A stretch of DNA of 64,000 bases, taken from Aquatica leii. Taxonomy: Eukaryota > Arthropoda > Insecta > Coleoptera > Lampyridae. The stretch covers positions 166,920,882 through 166,984,881 of the forward strand of contig CM069433.1 of assembly GCA_035610365.1 (NCBI GenBank). The letters run 5' to 3'. This document shows, one piece after another, positions 44,765-58,626 of the stretch (position 1 is its first letter; each line of letters opens with the position of its first letter). Below the pieces are notes generated by a model. The model was not told where the DNA came from, searched no databases, and saw only the letters and a list, made by a program, of their open reading frames with translations. The position numbers and the translations under genes were made by a program.

Positions 44765-45115
44765 TAACGTGATTAACAACAGTGTATTATTACAACATAA
44801 TGGAGTCCTACCGCCTTATAGCTACGAAGTTCGTGCTTATTTGAACAGCGTTTTTCCGGAAAGGTAAATTAAAGGTCGAAGACGTATTAAATGGCCACCT
44901 GACTTAACTCCACTAGATTTGTTTTTGTGGGGTCACCTGAAGAGTCGTATTTGCCTTAATAAACCAAATAACTTCAATGAACTAGTGCAATGAATTCGAG
45001 AAAAAACAGCAAATATTTTTTGCGAGTTCATCTTGAATTCAGTTGGAGGATTTTCTAATAGAATGTATTACTGCCAAGAAGAGAATGAGGAACAGTTTCA
45101 ACATATCGCTTAGAA
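44765..45115 (+). pseudogene. Mariner-like transposase C-terminal fragment
   Basis: The plus strand reads LLQHNGVLPPYSYEVRAYLN (QxDGAPPHYS in the family; the catalytic Asp is Asn here), then SVFPER, a stop, IKGRRRIKWPPDLTPLDLFL, WGHLKSRICLNKPNNFNELV. This is the C-terminal half of the same type of DDE transposase as the fragment at 19.3-19.9 kb. The usual ARS before PDL is deleted, in frame. A possible 3' flank of the element continues to about 45360. No ends were found. Confidence 0.75.
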
Positions 45116-45119
45116 ATGA

Positions 45120-47120
45120 AGCTTGTACTAGATGTGCTTCATAAACTTCAACAATCTGATGTTACATTAAACAGTATAAAATAATTAGTTGTTTCTCATG
45201 CTAACTGGATCTTCAGTAATTCAGTTAACACCTACTCTTCATTTTTAATTTACAATAGCGAAGTTATCGTTAGAGATAACTATGGCAAGCGGTAAGTTCT
45301 ACTTCAAAATACCTTTCAAACAATACGCGATTTGACCCCCTTTCCTATTTAAAAAAAATCAAGTTGGTTGTGCAGCTCCCGCTCTTGCCAATTAAAAATA
45401 TAACAAAATTGTGAAAATAATAAAAGGCTTTATAAACTTCATGCATATTAAACTTTGTTTTGAAATAACAATATCAGTTCTATATATTTGGTACGCACTG
45501 AATAAGTATAACAATAATGCGTTTTTTTATTTAAATATTTCATTATAATAACAATGCGTTTTATTATTTGCGTATTTAAAAATACTAATGCTGACATATT
45601 ATAAACATTTCAAATGATGCTATGCATATATTTACTAGTATACAGTTCATGAAATCACTTTACAAGTCATTACATTATATTACAAGAAATTATTAAGTGT
45701 TGTCATAATACTTAAGACGAGTAGCTTTCTTTTGATTAATAATTTGTTTATTACAGTTATAATTTTATAATTTTTATATTTTTTGTTCAGCATTTGCAAT
45801 TAGCTTGGATAAAAATGAGTAAAAACATGTTTACAAATAATGTTCTTAATAAGTAAGTAAGATAGGTTTAATTGGAATTATTTAAATTTATTAATAAATA
45901 TATAAATTGCAATCAAAATTATTATTATTGTTTAATAAATAATTTTTTTATAATATGTATATTTTTTACCAAAATAATGAACTGTTTTAAAATGTTTTGT
46001 AGCTTAACTTATTTGATATTATTACAATTCTAACAATCAACCTGTTTTCTAAATGTGTTATTATAAGCCTTATAAAAGCAATTGTTTAAATATTTGAGTA
46101 ACTTTTTAAATATTTTTAATGAACGTAATTTAAACGTAAATATTGAAGACTAATTTTGAAGAAATAGATTAATTTTGAACAAATAATCAATTGAATTTAC
46201 AATAAAAACAAATATTTTTGTGTTTTATTTTTTTTAATATGTTTTTAATTTATTCATTGTTAAATAATGTCATATTTTAATATAAAAACTGTAATTTTGT
46301 GTTAACTACTTCTTAAATATTTTTTTGTAAAACAATAACGCATTTATTTATTACTGTATACATTAGAAATAATTTTTATAAATCAAATTTTTTTTTGATT
46401 ACCTAGATAACTTAATTTGAATAAAAATATTTTGTTGTATTAATTAAAGTATGTTGACGTTACTTTTAATATTTAATAGTTTCTACTTTCAACTTTTGAA
46501 TTAATTTTACTATTATTTAAAAAGTTATTTGTGTACACTAATAGATAAATATTTATTTCTAATTGCATAAAAAACAAATATTTATTTAAAGAATTGTAAG
46601 AATAGCTTATTTGAGCTGTAGATAATCTAATGTAACAGTCTCAATTTAACTATTAGGTGGAAGAAACTTTTGAAAACCGCAAGTAGGTATTACAATTTTA
46701 TAATTACTCAGTACTTTTTATAATAAAAAAAAGTTCAAATTTTGCATGCATAAGAAGCAGAAAGCAGTTTGATTTTTTACAGAATGGAAATTGCATTCAA
46801 AAAGTGAGTCATTCATCCGCAACCCAAAAAGTAAAACCTACATTTCTTTTGTAAACAAGAGCAAAGATGTTTTAAATTATCATTCATTTAGTTTTGCATA
46901 ATTTAAGCTTATAGTCTAAAATAAGTATTTTTAAGTAGCATGTTGTAAATTTTAAGTAAGAGATGATTATTATTATTGTCTAAAATCTTGTTATTGACGT
47001 TTTTTTAAGTTAATTACTTTAACCAACTAAATATACAATGTATAATAATCTAATTTTTAGTTTTGTTTAATTAATATCTAAGATTTCTATAAAATTGAAT
47101 TGTTTCAAAACCAAATGTAG
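45120..47120. other. AT-rich stretch, no gene recognised
   Basis: Extremely AT-rich. The first 250 bases probably belong to the 3' flank of the mariner remnant. Nothing else is recognised. Confidence 0.4.
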
Positions 47121-47393
47121 ATGACTTTGACTCTAACTTTAATTTTCCAAATTTTAAACTGTTATCAACACGAAATATTTAACTTTCGTGGGGCAAATTG
47201 TATTTTTCCCACCCAACTTCAAATTTGCGTGACAAAGAAAAGTGGCACCTCAACGTGTACTGCTCGATGTAGCACAAAGTTTTTGATTGATTTTGATTGT
47301 GGGTTCGCATTTAAGGACGACGATAAAGGAACCATATCGGAAATTTTCGAATTAGGTAATGGCTTGCAATCTTTTGATATCGTCCGGGTTTAA
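47121..47393 (+). other. Unassigned ORF of 90 codons
   Basis: An open frame with balanced codons in a GC-richer patch: QICVTKKSGTSTCTARCSTK, then FLIDFDCGFAFKDDDKGTIS and EIFELGNGLQSFDIVRV. I do not recognise it. The minus strand is also partly open (PLPNSKISDMVPLSSSLNAN). It could be a fragment of a host exon or an unknown repeat. Confidence that it is coding is low. Confidence 0.25.
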
Positions 47394-47760
47394 TTAATTT
47401 TTTGCAGTGTTTGTTTGATGTTAGATAAACAATTTAATTTAAAAAAAAATGTCTAGCAAACAATCCACAAAGTTTATTTTACACTAAAATTTTTCAATTA
47501 AAAAAAACATAAATTGTTTTGTTATAGTTCCTTACATTGTTGTTGTTATTTTAAATTCAATTAAAAAAAATAATTTTGTTAAAAAAAAGCAGGATTGTCA
47601 ATTTTTTTATAAAATATACTAATATAAAATGCCCCAATAATCAATATACAATATTATTGGTACAAGGTAAAAATAGAACAAATTAATTGAATTAGAAAGT
47701 CAATTAAACAATTTGAAAGATAATAATTGTATAATACTAACCAATTTTCAAACATTTGAT
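47394..47760. other. AT-rich stretch, possible leader of Gypsy element 2
   Basis: No gene is seen. The sequence is poly-A/T-rich up to the first readable gag-like codons near 47740. Confidence 0.3.
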
Positions 47761-50195
47761 ATGAATTTAGATGTTTAACCACATTTTGAAGGGAAAAAAA
47801 GGAGAATTTTTAAATAAACCAGAAAATGTTATGCAATCAATTTCTAGCGAAAATCGAAGATTACAAATTATAAATATGACGCTACGTGGAAATACTGACA
47901 GATAGCATAAACAATATTGGAATAATGCACATCAACCTCAAGTACGAACAGAATTAACATGTGGAAAGTACGATGAGGAATGAATAGAGAACTTTATATA
48001 ATGAATAGATATAACAAAGCACAATATCTAACTCCGAAATCAGCTGAAGAAGAGATTATACAACACTTATCAAGACATTTAGAAAGTGAAATAACTAGAG
48101 CAGTAGCAGTTCAAAATATAAAAACTTTTAAAGATTTTTCAGAAATTGTAAGAAATTATGACATAGCGATAAACGATGATAACTGTACAAGGAATTTTAT
48201 CTACAGGTCAAATCAGTGTGAGAGTAGTTACAAACAAAAATATGAAGAGACAGATAAGAAACAAGAGCTAGAAAATAAAATACAAAATAGAACTTCTGAT
48301 TACCAGACACACTGGTACCAAAATAACCATCAAGGTAACTACAACAGACAAGAAAGAAGGCCAAGTGGACCATATAAATATTACCACTGGCAAAATCACA
48401 GATCACATGATCACAGGCAAATTCAAAGAAATTACGATGATGTCATAAACAAAAAAAATGTCCTACCTACCTAAATGTACCTAACGATGCATCTACAAAT
48501 ATGAAAAAAAAACTTTAAATATTTAATTTACAAAGTTAGTTACATCTCCACAATTAATTTAGGAAACGATGAAAAATGTTTGTTAGAGGAATATAAGGAT
48601 GACCGAGAAAATTTAGTATTACTATATGTTAAGCTTAATTTTATGAATGACGAATATTATGCGTTGATAGATACAAGTGCAATGGCGTCGTTGGTTACAG
48701 AAGAAATTGTTAATCAAAACATTAACACTTTAACTAAAAATATTATAAAAATTAATAAAATTGATTGTTGACTGCAACAAAGAAGAAAATTACATCAATA
48801 AATAAAATGTTGTGTACAAAGTTAAAGGTTAATGAAATGGAATATGAAGTAAGATTTTTAATTGTACCTTCCTTAAATATAGATTTTATATTGGGAATTG
48901 ACATAATTTTACAGCTAGGAGTATTTTAGATAGAAAACAAAAAGTTAATTAAGACATATATCTAAATAAAGGTCATAAGGAAAATTATAAAGAAAATAGT
49001 GTTTTCAAAGCATTGACTCGTCAACAATTTGAAGATTAATGCTGCACTAGTGTACAGGATGGAATAACAATTAATAATTGTGCCATCATGAAGGATTTGC
49101 TGAGTGCAGAACAGTTTGGAAAAAGCAATTTAAAGTTTAAAGATATAATTTTGAGTATTATTAAAGAAAACGCATCAATTATTAAAGAAAACCCAGGACC
49201 AGCAAAGAATTATGTACATAATTTAGCAGTTGACAAAACGGCAAGTTTTAAAAGTAAAACTTATACGATACCATATGCATTAAAAAATCAAGTTAAAGAA
49301 GAATTTTGTTCAGAAAAAAGATGGATCATTACGATTATGTTTGGATGCTCGCGGAATAAATAGTATTACAAAACCACACTATGAAGCACCTCAATTTATT
49401 GAAACGTTACTAAGTAGAATTTGAGATAAGCCAATATTTACCAAGTTAGATTAAAAAAATTCATTTTGGTTAATTCCATTAGATAAAGAGTCGAGAAAAT
49501 TCACAGGTTTTAATGTTGAAGGTGAGATTTATCAATTTTGTGTAGTTCCACTTAGATTATCAACCTCATGTGCAACATTAGTACAACCTATGCAACTAAT
49601 TTTAAAAAAATATGAAAATTTTGTGTGCATTATATTGATGAAATTTTTGTGTATTCAAGTAATGAAGAACAATACCTGAAACACTTAAATGTAATTATAA
49701 AGGTTAAGCAAAACCGGTTTTAAGCTAAATATTAAGAAATGTGAACTTATGAAAGATAATGTTAAATATTTAGGCTATAAAGTAAATAAGAATGGAGTTA
49801 AAATGAATGAAAAACGTATTGATGAAATTAAAAATTTACAAAGGTCGAAGAATTTGAAATCACTGAGAGATTTTCTGGGAGTACTGAATTGTTATAAAAA
49901 GTTTATCAGAAATCATTTAAATTTAAGTATACCTTTAGTGCAGTTACTGAGAAAGAATGAAAAATGACCATTGACAACAAAAAGAGAAGAAGCTTTTAAA
50001 AATTTAAAATCAAAGTTTCATGAAGATTTATTACTACAGTATCCGAATTTCGAGGTAACTTTTATATTAGGAACAGATGCATCAAGTTTAGCAGTAGATG
50101 CGAAGTTATTGCAGATTCAGAATGGAGAAGTTCCAAAATATTTTATTTTTAGGATTTTAAAAACTTATGAAATTAATTATACTATTGCAGAAAAA
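47760..50195 (+). pseudogene. Ty3/Gypsy element 2: gag, protease, RT and RNase H start
   Basis: Gag is best read at 47980-48474: SAEEEIIQHLSRHLESEITR, then a Gln/Asn/Arg-rich tail (NNHQGNYNRQERRPSGPYKY) that replaces a zinc knuckle. The protease follows at 48580-48771 (YYALIDTSAMASLVTEEIVN), with DTSA where the family has DTGA. The RT is read in pieces from 49330: PHYEAPQFIETLLSRI, then FWLIPLDKESRKFTGFNVEG, IYQFCVVPLRLSTSCATLVQ, and near 49625 a YIDE in place of YIDD. LGYKVNKNGVKMNEKRIDEI and LKSLRDFLGVLNCYKKFI (49749-49967) follow. The RNase H opening ([36 protein letters not shown]) ends at 50195. There it joins alpha-tubulin without a frame change. Stops and frameshifts are frequent; integrase and LTRs are not seen. 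Confidence 0.85.
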
Positions 50196-51457
<1,262 letters not shown>

Positions 51458-53286
51458 TAGTATATCCAAAAAAAAATTTTTAGTTTTCTAAGTAGAGGGC
51501 AAACATTTTTAATAAAAGGTATCAATCTTGTAATATATGGAGATTGAAAAAATAATAATATAAAAAATTATCATTATGTTACTTTGTTTTATTTGGTGAT
51601 TACAAGTTGTTTTATTGAAATATATTAAAGAAAAACTTTTTTTTGACTAAGTGCCCAAGTAACAATACTGACTAGTCGAGGGATATTTATAAATTCTGAT
51701 TATTTAAAAAAAAATATCAAATTAAGTTTTGATTATATCCGTGTGTATTATAACAATATATTGTAATGATTTATTCCGTTAAGTTAAGCAACACACACAA
51801 CATATAAAATCAAACAAAATAATCTTTCATAAATGAGAATTCTTCACATCAAAATTCTTAATAATAAGTTTTATTCTAAGCAAAGTCATAAGCAATTAGG
51901 ATAAGTATGGCATAGAATGAAAACAAAAGAAGCATAGAAAGGTTAGTGATGCAAATGAACTATAATTAATTATTCTCTAAATTTAAAAACAAATTACAAC
52001 TGTTTAATAATAACAAATAAATAATAAAAACAATACTTATAAAAAAAAGTTACTTGATTTCTTTATGTAATAAAAAGTGGTCGTTACTGGAAAGTTTACG
52101 GAATGTTATTTTTGTTGTTGTATAACCAATTTCTACTCACTTTAGTCATATAAGCTTTATATTTAGTTTGTAAGATGTAGTTAGATGACATCCTGGTCAA
52201 CCTGTAATAGAAAACCAGTTAAATTATGGTAAAAACTAATTATCGTGTGTAGAGTAAGGTTAGGTAAGAAATATGTAGAATTAACAGAAATAAAATAAAA
52301 TGAGGAAGAAACGAAGAAATAGAAAGCAAGCTCGTGATAAAGTGAACTTGTACAGGAGTAGATAAAACAAAACGGGATGTGAGAAAATGAATAAATAAAC
52401 CAAAACTAAAGTGTGATAAAGAACAAGGTCATTGTCCTAATTTATCAATTAAGAAAGTGTAAAGGTGTGCTAAAGAGAATAAGAAAAACAATAGCAAAAA
52501 CAATTAGAAGCAAACCTTTGGAAAATTAGTAAAAACATAATTGACGCTGCCAACTTTAAATAACCAAAAGTTACCAAGTATTTGCGCCAAAAAAATAGTA
52601 ATTTTGGTACTTACCCTAATGGAGGGGTAGAGAGGTGGTAATTTGTAATTTGATTAATTCGATTCGATTGATTCGTTTCGATCATTTCATGATGATTCCG
52701 TTATCATCATTATTAAGTGGTTGATCATTCCACCATTATTATCAATCCATTTTTATTCTTCGATTATTTTTCCATAATCATGTTTCAATTACAACTAAAT
52801 CGCTTTACCTAAAATGTTAAAAGAACAATTAAAATTTAATTAAAATTAATTAAAAAGAAAAGTTTTACTTACAATAGTGTCGTTACGCAGTGATCGGTTC
52901 GACGATGAAGTTCAAGTTCTGGTTCAAGTAGAAACTAATGAACAATTAAACAAATTTGCTAAAGATAATAAAAACGCGATAACATGTGCGAGTCATCGAA
53001 TCTCAGCGCGTGGGAAGTGTATTCCATAGAACAGGATGGTGAAATTTAGATAAGGTACATTTTAAGTTTAAGTTTTTCTTGCTTTGTGTTTTTCAATGTA
53101 GACTTGTAGGATGTAATTTTTATTTTTATAGTTTTATAATTTTTTTATTATTTTAATTATTTATACAGTGTCGGGTGTAAGATGTTTCATTTTTCTTATA
53201 TTAAATAACCGTCATAGACGTAGTTAATTATTTTTTTTTGAACCCTGAAATAAGACTGAGCTAAACGGACTATGTGGTTGAAGATT
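51458..53286. other. AT-rich stretch; right part may be LTR of Gypsy element 3
   Basis: No gene is seen. A simple-sequence patch of GATT/ATTC and ATCATT repeats lies at about 52650-52770. From about 52880 the sequence becomes GC-richer (GCAGTGATCGGTTCGACGAT, CATCGAATCTCAGCGCGTGG) and probably belongs to the 5' LTR whose end is at 53287-53366. Confidence 0.35.
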
Positions 53287-53366
53287 CGATATGATTTAGT
53301 TTATCCGGGAGAATTCCCATCGATGGAATATTTAATAGTTAATTTAATATCACCTCATAAATAAAA

Positions 53367-53384
53367 TGGCGCCCAAAGTAGGGC
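53367..53384 (+). promoter_or_regulatory. Primer-binding site, tRNA-Lys type
   Basis: TGGCGCCCAAAGTAGGGC matches the form TGGCGCCCAACGTGGGGC found after the 5' LTR of many insect Gypsy elements, where a host tRNA 3' end primes minus-strand DNA synthesis. It lies about 20 bases after the end of the repeated LTR block. Confidence 0.7.
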
Positions 53385-53623
53385 ACCCAAACTTCGGCTA
53401 GCCAAAGTTTTGGTAGGAATTTGTTTGTTGATAAGAATTAATAAAATTTGTATGGATTAAAGATTGATTTAAAACAGGGCAGGATTTATTTGTTTCGTTA
53501 ATAATAATAATTTATGTATGTGTTGTTTTCTTGAAAATTGTATGCTTTGTTTATTTAGATTTAAATGCTAATTTGCAGAAAATTTAATAATATGTTTGAT
53601 TAGCTTTAAAAAGGGGTAGGTAT

Positions 53624-53990
53624 ATGATTTATTGTTTTCGTATTAGTTCGGATGTAAAAGAATTCAAAATAGAAACACGTAATAGGAAAATATTTAGTTG
53701 TTCACAGGAAAGACAAGAAAAAGGTGAAAACGCACAAACAATGGAGGAAGACACTGAGAAGTTAATGGAAATGGAAGAACAGAAAAAGGAAGCAAAGAAA
53801 AAAATTGAAATAAAAGGTTACTTCAAAGCGATGATTCAGTGGACGAAAGAGGAAAAAGAAAAAGATAAAAAAGTAATGAAAGAAGAAATAGACAAAGATA
53901 GAAAGGAAATGTAAGAGATGATGACAAATTATGATAAAAGATTTCAAGAATTTAAAAGGGAAAAAATTAGAAAATTTGATTAGTTGATGA
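53624..53990 (+). pseudogene. Gag N-terminus of Gypsy element 3
   Basis: A Lys/Glu-rich, probably coiled-coil protein start: NAQTMEEDTEKLMEMEEQKK, then KEEKEKDKKVMKEEIDKDRK with a stop at 53912-53914, continued by DKRFQEFKREKIRKF. The natural start may be the ATG at 53741. This repeated Glu-Lys-Met pattern is typical of insect Gypsy gag N-termini. The rest of gag is missing because of the deletion to the 3' LTR. Confidence 0.6.
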
Positions 53991-54115
53991 CAAAGTACAA
54001 CAAATTGAAGAAAAAGTTAAAGGATCCTCGAATAGAATTGAACAGATGGATATGATTTGGTTTATCCGGGAGAATTCCCATCGATTGAATTTTTAATAAT
54101 TAATAATTTAATATC

Positions 54116-55980
54116 AGCGCAATATATTCTAGAAACCATCACGAGTTATATAATTATGTCAAAAATACGTTCTATATCCGATTTTTTTTAAATTATAATT
54201 TTTACTTTCTCTTCTAAAGTAAGTAAAAAACTATAGAAAAAACTTTGTCTCCATATAACTTATATATTTTTTGTAGATTTTACTAAAGGTTTTTTTATTT
54301 TTTTTTGTATATATAACAGTTTCATAAAATTAATTCTTGACGTTCTTAAAAACTGCACCCAATTACAATAAAAACTTATTATACAGACTATTTTGTAAAT
54401 TATTTAAGTACTTTCTAAAACTTAAAAAAAAATAGCACCAAACAATCTAAATACCAAACTTCCGAAAACGGTAATAGAATAAATAAATAATATTAAACAA
54501 AACCCGAGCATATTGCTAATTAACTAAGAATTTATTATGTAAATAATCACTACTGATGTTGTTGTAATATAAAAATTAGAAGATACGCTAGTGAACATAA
54601 TAATTAACTTTTGTCTTTTTAGAATCGCTTATTAAACTTGTTTTAATTTGTTTATGAATTTTTTAAATGTTTTAAGATATTTTTTTTATTCCTTTCTCTA
54701 TTTGGATTAGACAACCGACAGGTGACTTTTAATACGGATGTAGCTTTTAACGCACCTTCATGCAAAAACAAAAGCACAAGCACAAAACCCGATTTTCAGT
54801 TTTAATAAAAGTTTAAAAATATTTTTAAGCAGTAGTACAGAAATTGTCAAATAACCATTTTAATGAAGAAGGAAATCTATAACTGAATGCTGTATTACGT
54901 TTTAATATTTAAACTTTTGACGAAAATATTCTAACGTTACAAAAACAAAAATCTCTTTTATTGCAAACTCAAAAACGTTTTCATTTAGTTAAATCACAAA
55001 TTCTATTTAATGTTAATATAGAAGCTACTACCATATCAGTACAAGAAATTAAGAACGTTAAGTTATTATGCATGGTGCATTACATTTCACTCTTGGTTTA
55101 TTGGTCAAGAAGTAGCCATTAGATAATCCTTTTCTATTAAAACTAAACATGTAAAGATGTTTTATAGAAAGGTATGTGGCCTACATTCTACTGTCTTAGG
55201 TAATAATTAAACTATAAATTAAAAGCAAACACGTAAAATAAAAAAAAATTACATATACAAGCGCGTCTGCTAAAGATGTATGTACATTTCATACAATTAC
55301 GCAATTCGTTTAGTACTATATTTTAAACAATAATTACGGAAGTTATCTAAAACCAGTGTTCATTTTTAATGTGCGTTTAGTTAAATAAATTACAACCAAG
55401 TATTGAACGTCGTTTGTAAATGCTCGGCTAAGATGATATGTATCCTTTCACTGCTGTAGGAAGTATGGCGTTCCGGAACCGGAAATAGAAAAGACATCTA
55501 TTATTTGATTGCGTATGCAAGTTGAAATACTAATTATTAAATTTGAGTGTGTCGCATTCCAGATTTAAGTATTTTTTACCGACATATAATTGTAATTAAA
55601 GAAAAGGAAAGTTTACAAACACCTACGTATTAAAGTAATAAATTATCCGAAATAGTATTTTGAACTAATTTTTGGTTTTGCTAGTTTACCAATTCTATTG
55701 TTTGTAAATTTTTAACTTATTCTTTGTAAAACAAATAATTTCTTATACAAGCGCTGTCAAAACGCTCTGATCGCTTTTTTTACTAGCTACATTAAAGAGG
55801 TCAAAAAAGAGAAACAATTAAAAAAGCATTATATTGTTTATTCGAAATAACAACAAACACAACACAAATTATTTATATTTTTTGTGAAAATAACTTACAG
55901 TTAAACGACCAAAAGTGTTTGTAAATAAAGCAAATAAATTAGAGGTTTAATATTTCATTTTCCTTCAATAAATTTAGTTG
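54116..55980. other. AT-rich stretch, no gene recognised
   Basis: No credible frame. A slightly GC-richer patch near 55435-55490 (GGCGTTCCGGAACCGGAAAT) is unassigned. Confidence 0.4.
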
Positions 55981-56022
55981 GCATGATCAAGTAGACACTC
56001 GAAATCTACGAAACGTTGCCTT
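55981..56022 (+). ncRNA. Isolated hammerhead-like PLE hairpin
   Basis: GCATGATCAAGTAGACACTC followed by GAAATCTACGAAACGTTGCC forms a 5-bp hairpin (GTAGA/TCTAC) between TGATCA and GAAACGTTG. It resembles the hairpin at 34619. The PLE coding scrap at 56548 lies half a kilobase away. It is probably the 3' end of a lost PLE copy. Confidence 0.45.
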
Positions 56023-56546
56023 AAGAAAACACATAAAGTAGTTTTTTTTGTCTCTCCTACATACAAAGGATTTACCTACCTAATTATAATTGCACTCTAG
56101 GACTAAAAATATTTTTATCAAAGCAAATAAAGTGAATAAATTTTGTATTAACTTAATTTGCTATCAGTGGTTTATTCACAAAAAAAAAGTTTATTTTAAA
56201 TGTGTTTCTTAGGGCACGTGTTAACATGTAACTATCAAAAGTGGAACATTGTAATAAGTTTCTAAAGTCTAAAAGTTGAAAAAATTTTAAACTTCATATG
56301 TTATCTGGAATAATAAATTATATTCCATTAATATGAACCTTTACTTGAGGATGGTGGATGCAAAATAATTTTCTCAATATTTGCATACGTTTCGCAGACA
56401 CTGTCTGTTTATCATATGTTTTTGTTTTATTTTAAATTTTAAAAATAGAATACAATCTATAGTATAGGTACAATTATATTCAAAACACATAATAAATAAA
56501 ATGTCAAAAAAAAATTTTTTACAGTCAGGAAAAAACCAAAGAAGAA
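56023..56546. other. AT-rich stretch, no gene recognised
   Basis: Nothing recognised between the hairpin and the PLE scrap. Confidence 0.4.
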
Positions 56547-56547
56547 G

Positions 56548-56765
56548 ACTATAAAATTTGGACTCCGCCTCTTCTTGTCAGTTTTGATCTTACTTCACTT
56601 TTTTGTTTTTACTAAAGTGCCTATTACCTAGATTCAGCTTCATAACAAATCTTACGAATAAGTTTTGGGCGCCGAACATTTTGCTAGAATCTTTTGAAAC
56701 GGTTTGTTTATATCATTGTTAAAACTTAATATTTGAGATAATCATGTCAACGTCATGTTTATTAT
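56548..56765 (+). pseudogene. PLE RT fragment, copy 3, with internal deletions
   Basis: The sequence starts ACTATAAAATTTGGACTCCG, corresponding to copy 1 from about 33067. PPLLVSFDLTSLF (RT motif A) and, after deletions, ILLESFETVCLYH match copy 1 (LVSFDVTSLF and IFMESFETVA). Motif B is missing. The fragment ends near the YVDD region. It starts at almost the same place as copy 2 (62509). Confidence 0.75.
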
Positions 56766-56775
56766 ACTCTGTGAC

Positions 56776-56890
56776 ATTGAAATTACAACACCAAGGAGTA
56801 GGAATTTTGTAACCAAGTTTGGTAGGAAGGTTTAGTTACTCAGAGATAGTAAATGAATTAAATTTCAAAGAAAAGAAACAAAGATGAGCA
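56776..56890 (+). repeat. Solo end of the Tc1-like element
   Basis: TTGAAATTACAACACCAAGG, then AGGAAGGTTTAGTTACTCAG and AGTAAATGAATTAAATTTCA match the left end of the element at 28210-28330. No transposase follows. Confidence 0.8.
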
Positions 56891-57703
56891 CATTTTTTTT
56901 ATATAATAATAAAAAAATAAAACAATATAAATAATTAGTATTCTAGGTACATATTAAACGAGAATAGAGTCGTATGATAATTCACCAATTGTTTGTATTC
57001 AACATTTGTTTATGAAATGCTCGAGAATTGTTTACTGTACCTTCTTCATCGCTGGAAGATGATAAATCAGCAACACCAATGACTTATAGAGAATTTTTTT
57101 TGGTAACAAATTAAGTGCAAACCCGTTTATTATCAATTTGACACAAAATATTTTCAAAGGAAAAAGTCACGCAAAGCTCAAATAATAATATTGCGCTCAC
57201 AAATATGTTATGCGAGGAACAGTCGAAAAATTGAGATTCTCGTCCACTGACTGTCATTTTCTGCTGACTTAGATACGGTTGAAAGCATTCGGATAAATAT
57301 AAAATTTTCTCTAGACACAATCAATTTTAGAGCCAAAGTGGAACTTTTAGAAATTTAGCCAGATTTGGATTAAACACACTTGGATTAAATAAATGATTCA
57401 ATGATTAAATAAACAATTTATATCGCGTGATTCCTGGCAATTGTTTTACCACACTCTAATTAGTTGACGCGGGTTTTTAAAAAAACAACAAAACTAAATG
57501 ATTACTGGTTTTTATCCGAGTTTTATGGCGGTTCACAGTTCAACAGCTTTTAAAATTATGAAACGGTTTAAGCTACGTTGCCACATCCTTTCAGATGTAA
57601 AAGTTGAAGATTTCACTTTTGGAAATGTGCATCTACAGTTTAAAAATTGAATTTTTTTCAATATTATAAGTAAAAAAAAAACCAGCGCGTAACAAACTTT
57701 TTT
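56891..57703. other. No gene recognised
   Basis: Minus-strand frames at 57111-57320 and 57533-57721 are unassigned; neither shows a known motif. Confidence 0.35.
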
Positions 57704-58163
57704 GTGCTGCCAACATCGCAAACGTCAATATTCGTTCATTAGCGTAGTTACGTAATAGGCGATAAAATCTCTAGGGTGGCAAAATGAAAACTAGGAATCC
57801 ACATCAAAATAAGTGCTCAAAGTCAATTATTATATTAAAACCAGTATGCGACAGGAGGAAAAATCATTTAAAAAATCTTGAAATTCAGTTAAAATTGAAA
57901 AACAACAATATTAAAGTTAATGTCAAATTTGACACATTTAGTAATAAATGTAGTGCCAATATTATATTTCTTTTGACTTTTTTTATTTAAAAAAAAATGT
58001 AATCTTTCAAAAGGCAACACAAAAAATAATGTACGTTACTCTCGTCGAAAGAATCATAACATAACTCACTCCCATGCAACGCTCGGCCATGCGGCCTCAC
58101 GTCGCATTAACGTTCGTTATGCTATTCCTTACTTTTGACTCTTGTTACGTAAACTACTATTAT
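57704..58163 (+). repeat. 460-bp tandem duplication, unit 1
   Basis: The unit opens GTGCTGCCAACATCGCAAAC and repeats head to tail at 58164. It contains a 68-codon frame (57784-57990) starting MKTRNPHQNKCSKSI and a GC-rich block (GCTCGGCCATGCGGCCTC) near 58080. TAGTTACGTAA near the start and TTACGTAAACTA near the end are short inverted repeats. Confidence 0.85.
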
Positions 58164-58626
58164 GTGCTGCCAACATCGCAAACGTCAATATTCATTCGTT
58201 AGTGTAGTTACGTAATGAACGAAAAAAGCTCTATGGTGGCAAAATGAAAACTAGGAATCCACATAAAAGTAAGTGTTTAAAGTCAATTAATATATTAGAA
58301 CGAGTCTGGGACAGGTGGAAAAATCATTTGAAAAATCTTGAAATTCAGTTAAAATTGAAGAAAAACGATGTTAAAGTTAATGTCAAATTTGACAGATTTA
58401 GTAATAAATGGAGTACCAACATTATATTTCTGTTGTTTTTTTTTTATTTTTTCAAAAAAGAATGTAATTTTATAAAAAAGCAACACAAAAAATAATGCAC
58501 ATTACTCTCGCCGAAAGAATTATAGCATAACTCACTCACATGCAACGCTCGGCCGTGCGGCCTCGCGTCGCATTAACGTTCGTTATGCTATTTCTTACTT
58601 TCGACTCTTGTTACGTAAACTACTAT
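58164..58626 (+). repeat. 460-bp tandem duplication, unit 2
   Basis: Same landmarks as unit 1, with roughly one difference in ten to fifteen bases. The frame is 83 codons (58244-58495, MKTRNPHKSKCLKSINI) because an indel extends it past LKLKKNDVKVNVKFDRFSNK. Both frames keep RNPH-KC-KSI and NHLKNLEIQLKLK. Whether they are translated is unknown. Confidence 0.85.

Larger units (their letters stand above)
53287..54115 (+). mobile_element. Ty3/Gypsy element 3, internally deleted, with LTR ends and PBS
   Basis: About 60 bases before the primer-binding site (53288-53347: GATATGATTTAGTTTATCCG onward, through GGGAGAATTCCCATCGATGG) recur at 54049-54114 with few differences. Between them lie the primer-binding site, a leader and the first part of gag. 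So 5' LTR end, leader and gag start are joined directly to an LTR 3' segment, and all of pol is deleted. The palindromic GGGAGAATTCCC is inside both LTR copies. The outer LTR limits are uncertain. Confidence 0.7.

Noticed and set aside
53762..53947. Minus-strand Phe-rich frame
   Set aside because: Antisense of the Lys/Glu-rich gag segment (TTT/CTT from AAA/AAG), not a real membrane protein.
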